From a virus, in the IMG/VR virus record IMGVR_UViG_3300025379_000003, positions 1-64,000 of that record: a stretch of DNA of 64,000 nucleotides; one strand, written 5' to 3'. Numbering within the stretch: position 1 is the stretch's first letter; every line of letters starts with the position of its first letter. The notes below the pieces were generated by a model, which did not search any database, was not told where the DNA came from, and was given only the letters and a program-made list of their open reading frames with translations. The translations under genes and the position numbers were made by a program. Positions 21,020-29,802 of the stretch are shown one piece after another.

Positions 21020-21552
21020 ATCAACAGGAACTAACACATTATTTCAGAGAAGTCTGGAGCACACTGCCTATCAGCAACATAGACAGGGTCATTTATTCTG
21101 GGCTACAACTGGCCAGTCGTATTAACGCCAATGAGCAAGTTATAGACATTGGTTGTGGTCGAAATCATTTCAAAAAACTTATACCTAATCTAATAGGCAT
21201 AGATCCTGCTTTTGATGAGGCAGATCATAGACTGACCTTGGAGGAATTTGCTCGAGTCAATCGAGAGCAGTTCAATGTGGCATTTTGTCTTGGCAGCATA
21301 AACTTTGGATCAAGGGAAACCATAGAAAATCAAATTGGCCTAGTAAAAAATCTACTGTTACCCAAGGGAAGAATATATTGGCGTTGTAATCCTGGAGTCC
21401 AAGACCACGGTGCTGTGGAAACTGAACTAATTGATTTTTATCCTTGGTCTTTTGAAGAACATATTAGACTTGCCGATGTGTTTGGTTTTAAAATTGTGGA
21501 ATTGCGATGGGATCAAACCAATCGAATCTACGCTGAGTGGCGTCTTAGATAA
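21016..21552 (+). CDS. SAM-dependent methyltransferase-like protein
   Basis: 178 residues. VIDIGCGRNHFKKL (43-56) is the class I SAM-binding motif, GIDPAF carries the acidic motif II residue, and LVKNLLLPKGRIYWRCNP is the typical post-IV strand. No target-recognition domain is present, so a small-molecule or peptide substrate is possible. Overlaps both neighbours by one to four bases, so it is co-translated with them. Confidence 0.76.
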   Translation: MNQQELTHYFREVWSTLPISNIDRVIYSGLQLASRINANEQVIDIGCGRNHFKKLIPNLIGIDPAFDEADHRLTLEEFARVNREQFNVAFCLGSINFGSRETIENQIGLVKNLLLPKGRIYWRCNPGVQDHGAVETELIDFYPWSFEEHIRLADVFGFKIVELRWDQTNRIYAEWRLR

Positions 21553-23009
21553 TGGACTTTGTAATTCAATATACACCTTGGCTGTTATTGGGCACTCTAT
21601 ATGGATTTGTGTTTGGCATTATTCCTGTGGCAGGTGCCGGCACAGCCTTGCTGACTATCTATAGTTTTATATCCTATTTCCGAGGCGACCCCTACAGTCT
21701 TATTGTGTTTACCACTGCCGTGGTTGTATCAGCCAGTGTGGGCGATCTGTTTGCCAGTGTGGTCATGAACATACCAGGAGGCGGGGGTAGTGCTGCCACC
21801 ATGGTGGATGGATATCCCATGGCTCAACGCGGTGAAGCTGCCAGAGCCATGAGTGCCAGTGTGTTTAGTTCAGTGAGTCAGGGCGTAGTATGGGGAACGT
21901 TAACTATTTTACTATTGCCCTACTATGCCAATGTGGTGTTGAGTTTTGGTATACCTGAACAGTGGGCATTTTTAATCTTGGCTGTTACCAGCATCTGTTT
22001 CTTAAGCAGTCAGTATTGGGCAAGAGGTATACTGGGACTGGTATTGGGTATATTTGCTGGATCGATTGGTACTGATCCTGTGACTAACGCTGAACGATTT
22101 ACTGGTGGCTGGTTTTATCTAGCCGATGGTATACAATTTGCTCCAGTCATGGCAGGGTTGATGGCACTGCCTGAAATCATAAACGCTGTTAGAATTAAAA
22201 CCACATACCTACAGTCATCTCAAGATAATTGGCTACAAATACGACAAGGATTTGGGGATTGGTGGGCGAACCGATGGATCAGTGTCAGAGGTGGAATCAT
22301 AGGTGGGGTAATTGGTATACTGCCTGGTATAGGCGGGGCTATTGTGGATTGGTTAAGCTATGGACAAACTGTGGCCACAAACAAAAATGAAACCATGCCT
22401 TTTGGATCAGGCAATGTCAAAGGTGTAATTGGTCCTGAGGGTGCCACACTGGCTCAAAAGGCCACTGCCTATGTGCCCACGGTATTGTTTGGTGTACCTG
22501 CGGCTCCTTTTGAAGCAGTGGTTATGAGCCTACTGGCCTATGTGGGATTGGATCTAGGAAGCCAAACACTGCTGTCAAATCACAAATTTTTTGATGCCTT
22601 GAGTTTTGGTTTCATGCTAAGTTTGGTTCTAACATTTTTTATCAGTATAGCGTTCATAAAATATGCCACAGCAATAACCCGTGTGCCCTTTAAGTATTGG
22701 GCGGCCCCTTTGATTGCCTTGATTGTTTGGTCCTGCGTCGACTATACAGGCGGCTGGGAGGATTATGCCATATTGTCCATAATGACCGCAGTGGGACTAT
22801 GTTTTAAATATTTCAAAATCAGTAGGATCAGTTTTATCATAGGCTTTACTCTTAGTCATAGATTGGAACTAACCACAGGGCAATTTTTGGCACTGTATAA
22901 ATTTCAAGATCTCCTGCATCATCCAATTAGTTTGTGTCTGCTTGCTTTTGGTGTAATAATACTAGTATACGGGTTATTTTTTAACCGCACAACCATTAAC
23001 TATCATTGA
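21552..23009 (+). CDS. tctA: TctA-family large subunit of a tripartite tricarboxylate transporter
   Basis: 485 residues with about a dozen hydrophobic stretches. TctA hallmarks are clear: GIIPVAGAGTA near 22-32, VMNIPGGGGSAATMVDGYP then MAQRGEAARAM (71-100), and the second glycine-rich repeat GGVIGILPGIGG (251-262). The length fits the family (about 500). TctA is the membrane channel of a secondary, binding-protein-dependent carboxylate transporter. The TctC-like gene follows seven bases later; no TctB is seen. Host-derived metabolic gene is the likely origin. Confidence 0.9.
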   Translation: MDFVIQYTPWLLLGTLYGFVFGIIPVAGAGTALLTIYSFISYFRGDPYSLIVFTTAVVVSASVGDLFASVVMNIPGGGGSAATMVDGYPMAQRGEAARAMSASVFSSVSQGVVWGTLTILLLPYYANVVLSFGIPEQWAFLILAVTSICFLSSQYWARGILGLVLGIFAGSIGTDPVTNAERFTGGWFYLADGIQFAPVMAGLMALPEIINAVRIKTTYLQSSQDNWLQIRQGFGDWWANRWISVRGGIIGGVIGILPGIGGAIVDWLSYGQTVATNKNETMPFGSGNVKGVIGPEGATLAQKATAYVPTVLFGVPAAPFEAVVMSLLAYVGLDLGSQTLLSNHKFFDALSFGFMLSLVLTFFISIAFIKYATAITRVPFKYWAAPLIALIVWSCVDYTGGWEDYAILSIMTAVGLCFKYFKISRISFIIGFTLSHRLELTTGQFLALYKFQDLLHHPISLCLLAFGVIILVYGLFFNRTTINYH

Positions 23010-23015
23010 GGACAA

Positions 23016-24062
23016 ATGAAGAAACTTTTACTAATTATTTTATTCTGTGCCTGTAATTTGGCACTGGCAGATATGACTGTGGTAGTACCCAGCGCCACCG
23101 GGTGGCCCACTGTGGTTATTCCAGAACTGGCCAAGGCCTTGGGCGAGCCTATTCGATCAGAAATTATACAGGGCGCTCGAGATATTCCTGCCGGCAACAA
23201 ATGGGCAGAAAAATATCGTTATGATGACTCCTATATGTGGTACAGCAACGGCGGGCAAGCAGAAGCATACCTACTAGAAGATGTTAAGTTTAATTTTAAC
23301 GACTATGAACCTATCCTAGCACAAAATCAAACTATCATTGTGAGCTATAATAAAACACAGGACCCCTACAAAAACATCATCAAGTTTGCCGCAGGGTCTG
23401 GTATGAATCCTGATGCCATGGCCATAACCATGATGGTTTGTGGACCGTTGCCCAAGATGGCAGACTATTTGGATTGTTTTCGTAAACATGTTATCTATGT
23501 TCGGGGTATGAAAAATTCTGAAACAGCACTGGGATTTATCAGAGGCGAGCTAAATGTTACTAGAGAAAATCCCTTTCTCTACAAACAACAAATTGAACCA
23601 TTGGCATTTAATCAAACATGGTTCTCAGCAGGACTCATGGACATTAAGACAGGCAAGTTAATTTCAGATACAAACTTTCCCAAGGGCCAAAGTACATTTA
23701 ACGAAGCATATAAGGCCAAATGGGGCAAAGATCCTAGTGGCGAGTTTTACGATGCTTGGCTATTGGTCAAAAGCTATAGGGACGTATTACAAAAAGTTAT
23801 TTGGGTCAATAAAAATAACCCCAACAAGGATAGATTGATTGCCGCGGCCCGAAAGATGATTGCTGATCCAGAAAGTCAACAAATTATTACCAGCAGAGTT
23901 GGAGCATATCCTTGGTTAGTGGGCGACGAAGTTCGACAAGCACAAAAGAGATTAGACAGTATGTTGACTATAACAGCCCTGAAAAACCTAGTTGTATGGA
24001 CTAACGATGCTTACGGCATACAGGCCATAATTAAGCCTGAAATTGTAAGCCAACACAAATAA
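23016..24062 (+). CDS. tctC: TctC/Bug-family periplasmic solute-binding protein
   Basis: 348 residues with a Sec signal peptide (MKKLLLIILFCACNLALA, cleavage before D19) and a GAGG-type ribosome site. VVVPSATGWPTVVIPELAKA and later YEPILAQNQTIIVSY follow the pattern of TctC (Bug) binding proteins, though the canonical PGG motif is altered to SATG. It would capture a carboxylate for the adjacent TctA. The ligand is unpredictable. It may bind a different ligand or be specialised for infection. Confidence 0.82.
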   Translation: MKKLLLIILFCACNLALADMTVVVPSATGWPTVVIPELAKALGEPIRSEIIQGARDIPAGNKWAEKYRYDDSYMWYSNGGQAEAYLLEDVKFNFNDYEPILAQNQTIIVSYNKTQDPYKNIIKFAAGSGMNPDAMAITMMVCGPLPKMADYLDCFRKHVIYVRGMKNSETALGFIRGELNVTRENPFLYKQQIEPLAFNQTWFSAGLMDIKTGKLISDTNFPKGQSTFNEAYKAKWGKDPSGEFYDAWLLVKSYRDVLQKVIWVNKNNPNKDRLIAAARKMIADPESQQIITSRVGAYPWLVGDEVRQAQKRLDSMLTITALKNLVVWTNDAYGIQAIIKPEIVSQHK

Positions 24063-24758
24063 TTATTTTAGGCTTAATTCTTGATCGTGTAGTCGATCAA
24101 TTAAGATTGTGATTCCTGCCAGTGTGTGATCGTTTCGTAAACTCTTGTACACTAGATTGGGAATACTAAACTCTCCTGATTTAGTTTGTAATCCCAACTT
24201 GCGGTATTTGCGTAGTAGCTGTACCGCATTTCTACATGCATCCAAAGAACCTGTCTTTGTGGCATTTTTCAGTATTTCATGCCATACAGCAACCATATGC
24301 TCTAGTTTTTCTTTGTCATAGTCGGGAAGATTGGAGTTGGGTTGTTTGATCCAACGACCATGTAACACACTATAGCACCCTCCACTAACAGCAGGATGAT
24401 CTTTATCTTCCACGTATAACTCTACAGGCACAGCGTGAATATTGATATCATAATCACGTTTGTACAATAATCTCTTGGTGTCAAATAATTCAGCCGCAGT
24501 ACTGTCGCATTCCACACTATCATAGTCTGCTATGAGGTGTAGATCAATGTCGCTATGCGTCGTGTAATTGTAATTGGCATTACCACCAGTGATCACTATG
24601 TCTACCACACGAAATGGAGTCTCAATATAATTTTTAAAATCTTCAGCAATACGTAACAAGGCACCCCTAACATTGCTTTTTAAACGATTGTGATCCCACA
24701 GTTTGGGATTAAGCACCTTGTGATACTCTATGGGTTTAGAAATTTCGTTTGATATCAT
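24063..24758 (-). CDS. Nucleotidyltransferase-fold protein
   Basis: 231 residues. DIVITGGNANYNYTTHSDID (53-72) then LHLI is the GG/GS-x10-DxD pattern of the polymerase-beta nucleotidyltransferase superfamily, with the two aspartates in SDIDLH. A C-terminal helical domain follows (AVQLLRKYRKLG). The target is unknown; tRNA, protein or small-molecule modification is possible. Its start has TAAATA seven bases upstream, in a region shared with the opposite gene at 24790. Confidence 0.75.
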   Translation of the reverse strand: MISNEISKPIEYHKVLNPKLWDHNRLKSNVRGALLRIAEDFKNYIETPFRVVDIVITGGNANYNYTTHSDIDLHLIADYDSVECDSTAAELFDTKRLLYKRDYDINIHAVPVELYVEDKDHPAVSGGCYSVLHGRWIKQPNSNLPDYDKEKLEHMVAVWHEILKNATKTGSLDACRNAVQLLRKYRKLGLQTKSGEFSIPNLVYKSLRNDHTLAGITILIDRLHDQELSLK

Positions 24759-24764
24759 GACTGG

Positions 24765-24784
24765 ATATTTATTCCAATAAATAT
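24765..24784. promoter_or_regulatory. Divergent late promoter pair
   Basis: ATATTTATT and AATAAATAT lie back to back around CC, giving TAAATA on both strands: six bases before the ATG at 24790 and seven before the ATG at 24758. Confidence 0.62.
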
Positions 24785-24789
24785 TGGAT

Positions 24790-25368
24790 ATGACAACAGT
24801 TAAAAATAAAACTTATTTTGGCTACTTATTATGTTCTAGTCCTAGAACCAGCCACCATGCGCTTGAACATGGTGTAATATTAGTGGTAAGTCATACTCCT
24901 GACATTGCTATTGGTATACAAATTAATCAAGCCATCCCTAACCAAACACTTCAAGAAATCAGTAGTAGAATTGGTATAGATATTGACGGCCATGATCCCA
25001 TATGGTTTGGTGGCCCAAATGGTCAAGATCGAGTACATGTCATACACAGTAAAGATTGGTCAGGTCGCTCAACAGTGTCTATCAATGATGAGTTATCCAT
25101 AACCAACGATATATCAGTACTCACTGCGCTGAGTGCTGGAGAAGGCCCTAGCATGTTTAGGGCATGTGCTGGATACTGGAGTTGGGAAGGAATTGAGCTA
25201 GCACAAAGCCTATCAGTCCGTCCCAGTAAAAAAATCATGCGTAACAGTATGAGTTGGGAAACTGTACCTGCTACTGTTGATCTAGTACTAAGTTCGCATG
25301 GTGGCGAACATCAATGGCAACAGGCTATTGATGCCAGTGCGTATCATCAAGCCAGTCTTTGGTTTTAA
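24790..25368 (+). CDS. AlgH/YqgE (UPF0301)-like protein
   Basis: 192 residues from the ATG behind a late motif. HGVILVVSHTPDIAIGIQIN then Q, IWFGGPNGQDRVHVIHS, and GEGPSMFRACAGYWSWEGIE match the order of motifs in the bacterial UPF0301/AlgH family (N-terminal GxxxN strand, GGP motif, Y-WxxGQL-like motif). The bacterial function is uncertain. Its presence in a phage late transcript is unusual. Ends four bases into the gp41 gene on the opposite strand. Confidence 0.74.
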   Translation: MTTVKNKTYFGYLLCSSPRTSHHALEHGVILVVSHTPDIAIGIQINQAIPNQTLQEISSRIGIDIDGHDPIWFGGPNGQDRVHVIHSKDWSGRSTVSINDELSITNDISVLTALSAGEGPSMFRACAGYWSWEGIELAQSLSVRPSKKIMRNSMSWETVPATVDLVLSSHGGEHQWQQAIDASAYHQASLWF

Positions 25369-26813
25369 TCCTTTTCTGGATTTAGACTACTGATCATACT
25401 TCTAATTGCTGGAGCATTTGTCCGCGGCTTGGGCAACTTACTAAAATCAAAGCCTTCTTTAGGATCACTTCGTTCAGTGCTAGTGCTGACTTGACTAGTA
25501 CGTTTTAGCCCATCAATAACACTATTTGATGGACTGTTCTGACGCTGTTGATTAAAACTGCCTTCCTGTTCTTCTTCACAGTCAGTAATGCGTAATGTAT
25601 CCAAGTTAAACTCTAATTCAACTTTTTGTCCCACACCGCTTGAACTACGTGTCTTCATAAACTGGATTTGATAGCGTCCACGTTCCTTCATAGCACGACT
25701 TGTAAAGATACCAATCACGTTATCTGCTGTCATGATCTTACTCAAACCACCCGAAATATGACTATGGTCAAACTCAATTTCTTCCACAGCACTACGATTC
25801 AACTGACTAGCCGTTACCGTAATACATTGTGTTTCCATGGCCAAATTACGAATCTCTTCTGACACATATTTGTCTTTAACAAACAAATCGCTGGGACTTA
25901 CCTTCACTGACAAAGGCATCATTAAATCGAGGTAATCTATGAGTAAAACGTCTGGTTTTACCCCTGTTTTGATCTGATATTCCTTCAAATAGGCCCGAAT
26001 ATCGTTACAATTTTTACCACTAGGCATATACTTAACTTGTAGGTGTCCACTGCGTTTTTCCAGCATTTTAACCTTGAGTTCCACATCATCAATGTTACGG
26101 AAAATGTCTCTAGTACTAATGCCAGTAGTCATACTATCTAATCGCATACTGACCAAGCCTTCACTCAATTCAAATGTCAAGTAGATAACATTTAATCCGG
26201 CCAAGGCCCAGTTAACACCCATATTGGCCAAGAACAAACTCTTACCGCCACCTGATCCAGCACAGAAAATATTCAACTCGCCACGGTTAAATCCACCATA
26301 CAATTTCTTATCAATGCTGGGCCATCCTGTGCTAATTTGTCCATTATTGTCTTTGAGCTTGCTCAGTCGGCTTCTAGGATCAGCAAAATAGTCAGTGCCC
26401 ATGTCTCTGCTAAGGCTAACCTGTATAGCATCTTTGATCAATTTTTCCACTGGGCCATAATCACCAGTTTCCAATAAATCGCTAGAAGCAATAATTGCTC
26501 GCTCTAAGCCTTTGTGTCTACTGAACTGCTCAAATTCATTTAACAGCCAGTCATAGTTTTCACGTTCCAAAGTCACTGAGGCAAAGTCACTTCTTGTACT
26601 GGCATTAACAATACTGACTTCAGGCATGACCTTATATTCATCTACATATTTGGTAATAAATTCAGCGGCTGTTTGTAATTTTTGATCAAAGTTTTCAGGA
26701 TCAAAAATATTTTGGCATCTGATAAAAGTTTCAGCATCACTTAGAAACATTTCCAAGTAGAGCCGTTGCATGTTGTAATCGTAATTGGGTTTTGGTTGTT
26801 TATTCTTCGACAT
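25365..26813 (-). CDS. 41: Replicative DNA helicase, T4 gp41-like
   Basis: 482 residues, DnaB-family. Walker A AGSGGGKS at 185-192, Walker B in VLLIDYLDLM (about 289-298), and a QLNRSA motif with ISGGLSKIMTADNVIGIF follow the helicase order. As in T4 it unwinds the fork for the phage polymerase and partners with gp61 primase, whose gene lies directly upstream and overlaps by 14 bases. The C-terminal 70 residues are polar and probably disordered. Confidence 0.94.
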   Translation of the reverse strand: MSKNKQPKPNYDYNMQRLYLEMFLSDAETFIRCQNIFDPENFDQKLQTAAEFITKYVDEYKVMPEVSIVNASTRSDFASVTLERENYDWLLNEFEQFSRHKGLERAIIASSDLLETGDYGPVEKLIKDAIQVSLSRDMGTDYFADPRSRLSKLKDNNGQISTGWPSIDKKLYGGFNRGELNIFCAGSGGGKSLFLANMGVNWALAGLNVIYLTFELSEGLVSMRLDSMTTGISTRDIFRNIDDVELKVKMLEKRSGHLQVKYMPSGKNCNDIRAYLKEYQIKTGVKPDVLLIDYLDLMMPLSVKVSPSDLFVKDKYVSEEIRNLAMETQCITVTASQLNRSAVEEIEFDHSHISGGLSKIMTADNVIGIFTSRAMKERGRYQIQFMKTRSSSGVGQKVELEFNLDTLRITDCEEEQEGSFNQQRQNSPSNSVIDGLKRTSQVSTSTERSDPKEGFDFSKLPKPRTNAPAIRSMISSLNPEKD

Positions 26814-27798
26814 TCTCTAGTTTCTTCTTTAATAGATGTAAATTTATCTCGCCTGACACTTTGTACTTTAAAATTGTGGTTAAGGTATACAGTCTTCCAT
26901 ATCTTTTTACAGCATCAGCCACATCCTTGATGTCATCTTCCCAAGGGGGCAAGCTCACACTCCATCCTTGTTCAATGGCTGTTTTTATCATCTTGGCACC
27001 TGGGCGATCTCGATCTGGCACAACTATAACTTCACGATTCAATGCGTTAATCCGCATGATCTGAGTTTCGTTAGGCTCATTATGACCTATAGCACATCCT
27101 TGAATAGCAATAGCATCAAACTGTCCTTCTACAACTATAGTATACTGCCTATTGTTGATCTGAGCATCTATATTGAACACATATCCTGGTTGAGCATCAG
27201 TCAAATACTTGGGCTTACCGTCTGTTATTTTGCGCCCAGTATAACCCACAATTTTACCTTCATGATAAAACGGAATAATCACACGGTCTCTATAACCGGG
27301 GGTGGCACTCCAATGCCAATCATACCAATCCCAAGACATTTTGCGAGTTGATACAATATATTCAATTACAGCCAGCAGTTCTGGATCTTGACAATCTTCT
27401 GCTACCCAGGTATCGATGGATAAACAATCATCAGGTAGCGGTCTTTCTTCCAATACAAAATTTAGCGGACGTTTGATTACAGGTTGATCGTCTTTGATTT
27501 TAAGAGCGGCCAACCCTAACTTGCCAATATCAGATTCAGATAGGCCCAACCACTTGAATAAATTTTTGGTATTTTTACTTAATAGTTTGCCCGGAGTCCA
27601 GCCCGCTTTGAAATTACAGTTAAAGCAGTGATACTGAAATCCGCCATCTGAATTTATTAGTACTCCGCCACGTTTTCTAGTGTCTCGAGTATTTCCATTG
27701 TTATGGCAACACACAGCATCAAAGCTAGTCCATCCACTGGGTGTAGATTTTCTTTTTGGAGGCAGTAATGTTAATAGAGTCGACTGTATGTCATTCAT
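26800..27798 (-). CDS. 61: DNA primase, T4 gp61-like
   Basis: 332 residues. N-terminal zinc-binding residues CCH (30-32) and HCFNC (57-61), then the toprim domain with VVEGQFDAIA (E224) and VPDRDRPG (D262, D264). These place it in the toprim primases that make RNA primers with the gp41 helicase. It overlaps gp41, so the two are made together as a primosome unit. Confidence 0.92.
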   Translation of the reverse strand: MNDIQSTLLTLLPPKRKSTPSGWTSFDAVCCHNNGNTRDTRKRGGVLINSDGGFQYHCFNCNFKAGWTPGKLLSKNTKNLFKWLGLSESDIGKLGLAALKIKDDQPVIKRPLNFVLEERPLPDDCLSIDTWVAEDCQDPELLAVIEYIVSTRKMSWDWYDWHWSATPGYRDRVIIPFYHEGKIVGYTGRKITDGKPKYLTDAQPGYVFNIDAQINNRQYTIVVEGQFDAIAIQGCAIGHNEPNETQIMRINALNREVIVVPDRDRPGAKMIKTAIEQGWSVSLPPWEDDIKDVADAVKRYGRLYTLTTILKYKVSGEINLHLLKKKLENVEE

Positions 27799-27807
27799 CT
27801 ATTAAGT

Positions 27808-28851
27808 TTAACTTCTATATAGGACTTTGTCAAAGGTTCCGGAGTAAGCAGTGTCTGTGTTGTCCGAATCCAAAGGGCCTTTGGTAGGGATATACATGAT
27901 TCTAATATAAGAATAGATACCGTTGAAATTCACATAGTCAACTCCACTGAACCCATTATAGGTATTGGCAGCGATGGTAAAGTATTTGTTGTAACTGTCT
28001 GGTTGATTGCTTAATGTGCCTTGGATAAACACTTGTCCTCGGAAATTGGTCATGTACATGGCCGCGGTTTGAAGAGCTGAGTTTGAATTATACTCTGGAT
28101 AGGCATAGACATTGCCGCTTTTCCATTCATATAACTGAGTATGAGAATTATAGGTTTTTAAGAAAGCAGTGATTTCCTGACTGGGCTGAAGTACAGGGTA
28201 CGCATCTTGTGCCACATTTACTATACCAGCAACATTGTAATAGGTGTTAGAATATGTGGGTAAAAATGTGCCATCAGTCATATCCATGTAGGTCACCGAG
28301 TACTGATAAGGCCCTATATCTAAACCTAATGTGTCGCTTTCAGTTAGTGATAGTTGTGCGGTCCCACGTAGAGCTAGAGTTGCAACAGTCAATGAAGTTG
28401 AGGAAGATACTGGATAGGTTGTCAAATGGTTCAAGGTGACAGTGTTAGTTGATACGTTGACCACTGTGCTATTTGGTGTTATTCCAAAACCACTTACAGT
28501 CTGTCCTATAGCAATGCCATTGGTGTTGGTAAATGTCAATGTATTGCCAGTCACAGGTTGATCTGCTGAAGTATTTGCCAACATTGTATCATCTAAGATT
28601 GTTAATTGTTTTCTCAACAACTGTCTTTGAGTTGTGGCATCAAACATGTTAAACACAAACACGGAACTACTAGACACAGTTACCAATTTTTGGTCGCTGT
28701 TCTTAAATTGTATTCTTATATTGTTTTTAATACCTTTTTGTATTGTTAGTTCACGTTGATACATAACCTGATTGACTCCTCGAGTAGTTGGATCCAAATC
28801 TAATATGACCTCGAGTATATTTGGATATAAATAGATTGGTAAACTTTGCAT
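27808..28851 (-). CDS. Beta-rich virion-type protein of unknown function
   Basis: 347 residues, late-type. It is rich in Thr, Ser and beta strands (GNTLTFTNTNGIAIGQTVSG, STVVNVSTNTVTLNHLTT, an Ig-like motif common in virion proteins). N-terminus MYQRELTIQKGIKNNIRIQF. The message is predicted leaderless (TAAATA five bases before the ATG). A baseplate or decoration role is likely but not proven. Confidence 0.68.
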   Translation of the reverse strand: MQSLPIYLYPNILEVILDLDPTTRGVNQVMYQRELTIQKGIKNNIRIQFKNSDQKLVTVSSSSVFVFNMFDATTQRQLLRKQLTILDDTMLANTSADQPVTGNTLTFTNTNGIAIGQTVSGFGITPNSTVVNVSTNTVTLNHLTTYPVSSSTSLTVATLALRGTAQLSLTESDTLGLDIGPYQYSVTYMDMTDGTFLPTYSNTYYNVAGIVNVAQDAYPVLQPSQEITAFLKTYNSHTQLYEWKSGNVYAYPEYNSNSALQTAAMYMTNFRGQVFIQGTLSNQPDSYNKYFTIAANTYNGFSGVDYVNFNGIYSYIRIMYIPTKGPLDSDNTDTAYSGTFDKVLYRS

Positions 28852-28856
28852 AAGAG

Positions 28857-28862
28857 TATTTA
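28857..28862 (-). promoter_or_regulatory. Late promoter motif TAAATA, five bases before ATG
   Basis: On the minus strand TAAATA, then CTCTT, then the ATG at 28851. Confidence 0.68.
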
Positions 28863-28868
28863 TTAATA

Positions 28869-29252
28869 ATGGTAACCCCAGAAACCTTCCAAGAAAACTA
28901 TCCCTTTGTTTCCTGTATCAAATCAAATAATACAGAGTATGTCGGAATCATAATAAATTTTGACGAATACGTGGCCACTATCTACGACATTTCACTGATC
29001 AAAACCTCCGCAGAACGACAGCTTTTTTTAGAAATGGGAGAAACTTGGTGGTGGGAAAGCAATCGTAGAATTCCCATTAATATTTTCCTTAAACAACAAA
29101 TGCAGTTGTTCAAGTATACCATTAAAACTTTTAACAGCAAAGATGTTGAACTAATCTTTGGACCCAGTGTTAATTTAAGAGAGATTGCGGAAAAGCGGAT
29201 CAAACGCAAATCAATTCAACTGGTTAGAACTCCTAAGAGTATTCGTAGCTAA
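28869..29252 (+). CDS. Conserved T4-like phage protein of unknown function
   Basis: 127 residues. PVSC-like N-terminus (FQENYPFVSCIKSNNTEYVG), then WWWESNRRIPINIFLKQQMQ and DVELIFGPSVNLREIAEKRI. The last part is similar to a small protein seen in many T4-like phages; function unknown. Divergent from the late gene at 28851 and convergent with the DnaE-like gene, overlapping its end by 20 bases. Confidence 0.75.
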   Translation: MVTPETFQENYPFVSCIKSNNTEYVGIIINFDEYVATIYDISLIKTSAERQLFLEMGETWWWESNRRIPINIFLKQQMQLFKYTIKTFNSKDVELIFGPSVNLREIAEKRIKRKSIQLVRTPKSIRS

Positions 29253-29802
29253 TTCTCTCACAGATCAAATTCATTTGAACAACTATAGCCATTGCGTAGG
29301 CCACAGCGTGTGCTTTTTTAAAATAATAGTCGTCAGTCGTCGGCTTCGTCCATACTTCTGCGAATATGTCGTTCCAGCTCTTGTCTAAGAGGTGTTTTTT
29401 TGCTGGGCGTATTATTGCCAAGCAGGCCGCGAGCTCTTCTATTGTTTTCGGTTTCAGCGTCTTCAAGATGTGCCCGTGACCATTCACGTGAAATAAGAGA
29501 TTCGTGAATTCTTCTTGTTCTAGTAGATCCCATAATGGCTCCGTTGATAGTAATGTGTTTAAATGTTCTTCATTTTTGATGTCTTTATATATGCTGACAT
29601 TCAAAAAATCTATCTTAAAATAGCCCCTTGCTTCAGCGATCTTATATTCAATACTGGATTGTCCAGTCAATGGATTAACTGGAATCTCCTGTACATAAAT
29701 TCCTGTATTGTGTTTTTTGACTCCGTCGATGGTTGCTGGTACATGTTTAATTACATCAAGTATCTGCGTTCTATCGGCAAAATCGATATCAATGTCTGGC
29801 AT
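29233..29802 (-). CDS. DnaE-like fragment protein (DNA polymerase III alpha-related)
   Basis: 189 residues. It begins MPDIDIDFADRTQILDVIKH, the catalytic PDIDxDF motif of bacterial DnaE, then YFKIDFLNVS and an AAVLA/IRPA-type helix (LAACLAIIRPAKKHLL) and KKAHAVAYAMAIVVQ, all in DnaE order. It is far too short to be a polymerase; related short proteins occur in T4-like phages. It is likely a domesticated DnaE palm/finger remnant of unknown role. Overlaps the kinase gene by 14 bases. Confidence 0.75.
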   Translation of the reverse strand: MPDIDIDFADRTQILDVIKHVPATIDGVKKHNTGIYVQEIPVNPLTGQSSIEYKIAEARGYFKIDFLNVSIYKDIKNEEHLNTLLSTEPLWDLLEQEEFTNLLFHVNGHGHILKTLKPKTIEELAACLAIIRPAKKHLLDKSWNDIFAEVWTKPTTDDYYFKKAHAVAYAMAIVVQMNLICERISYEYS

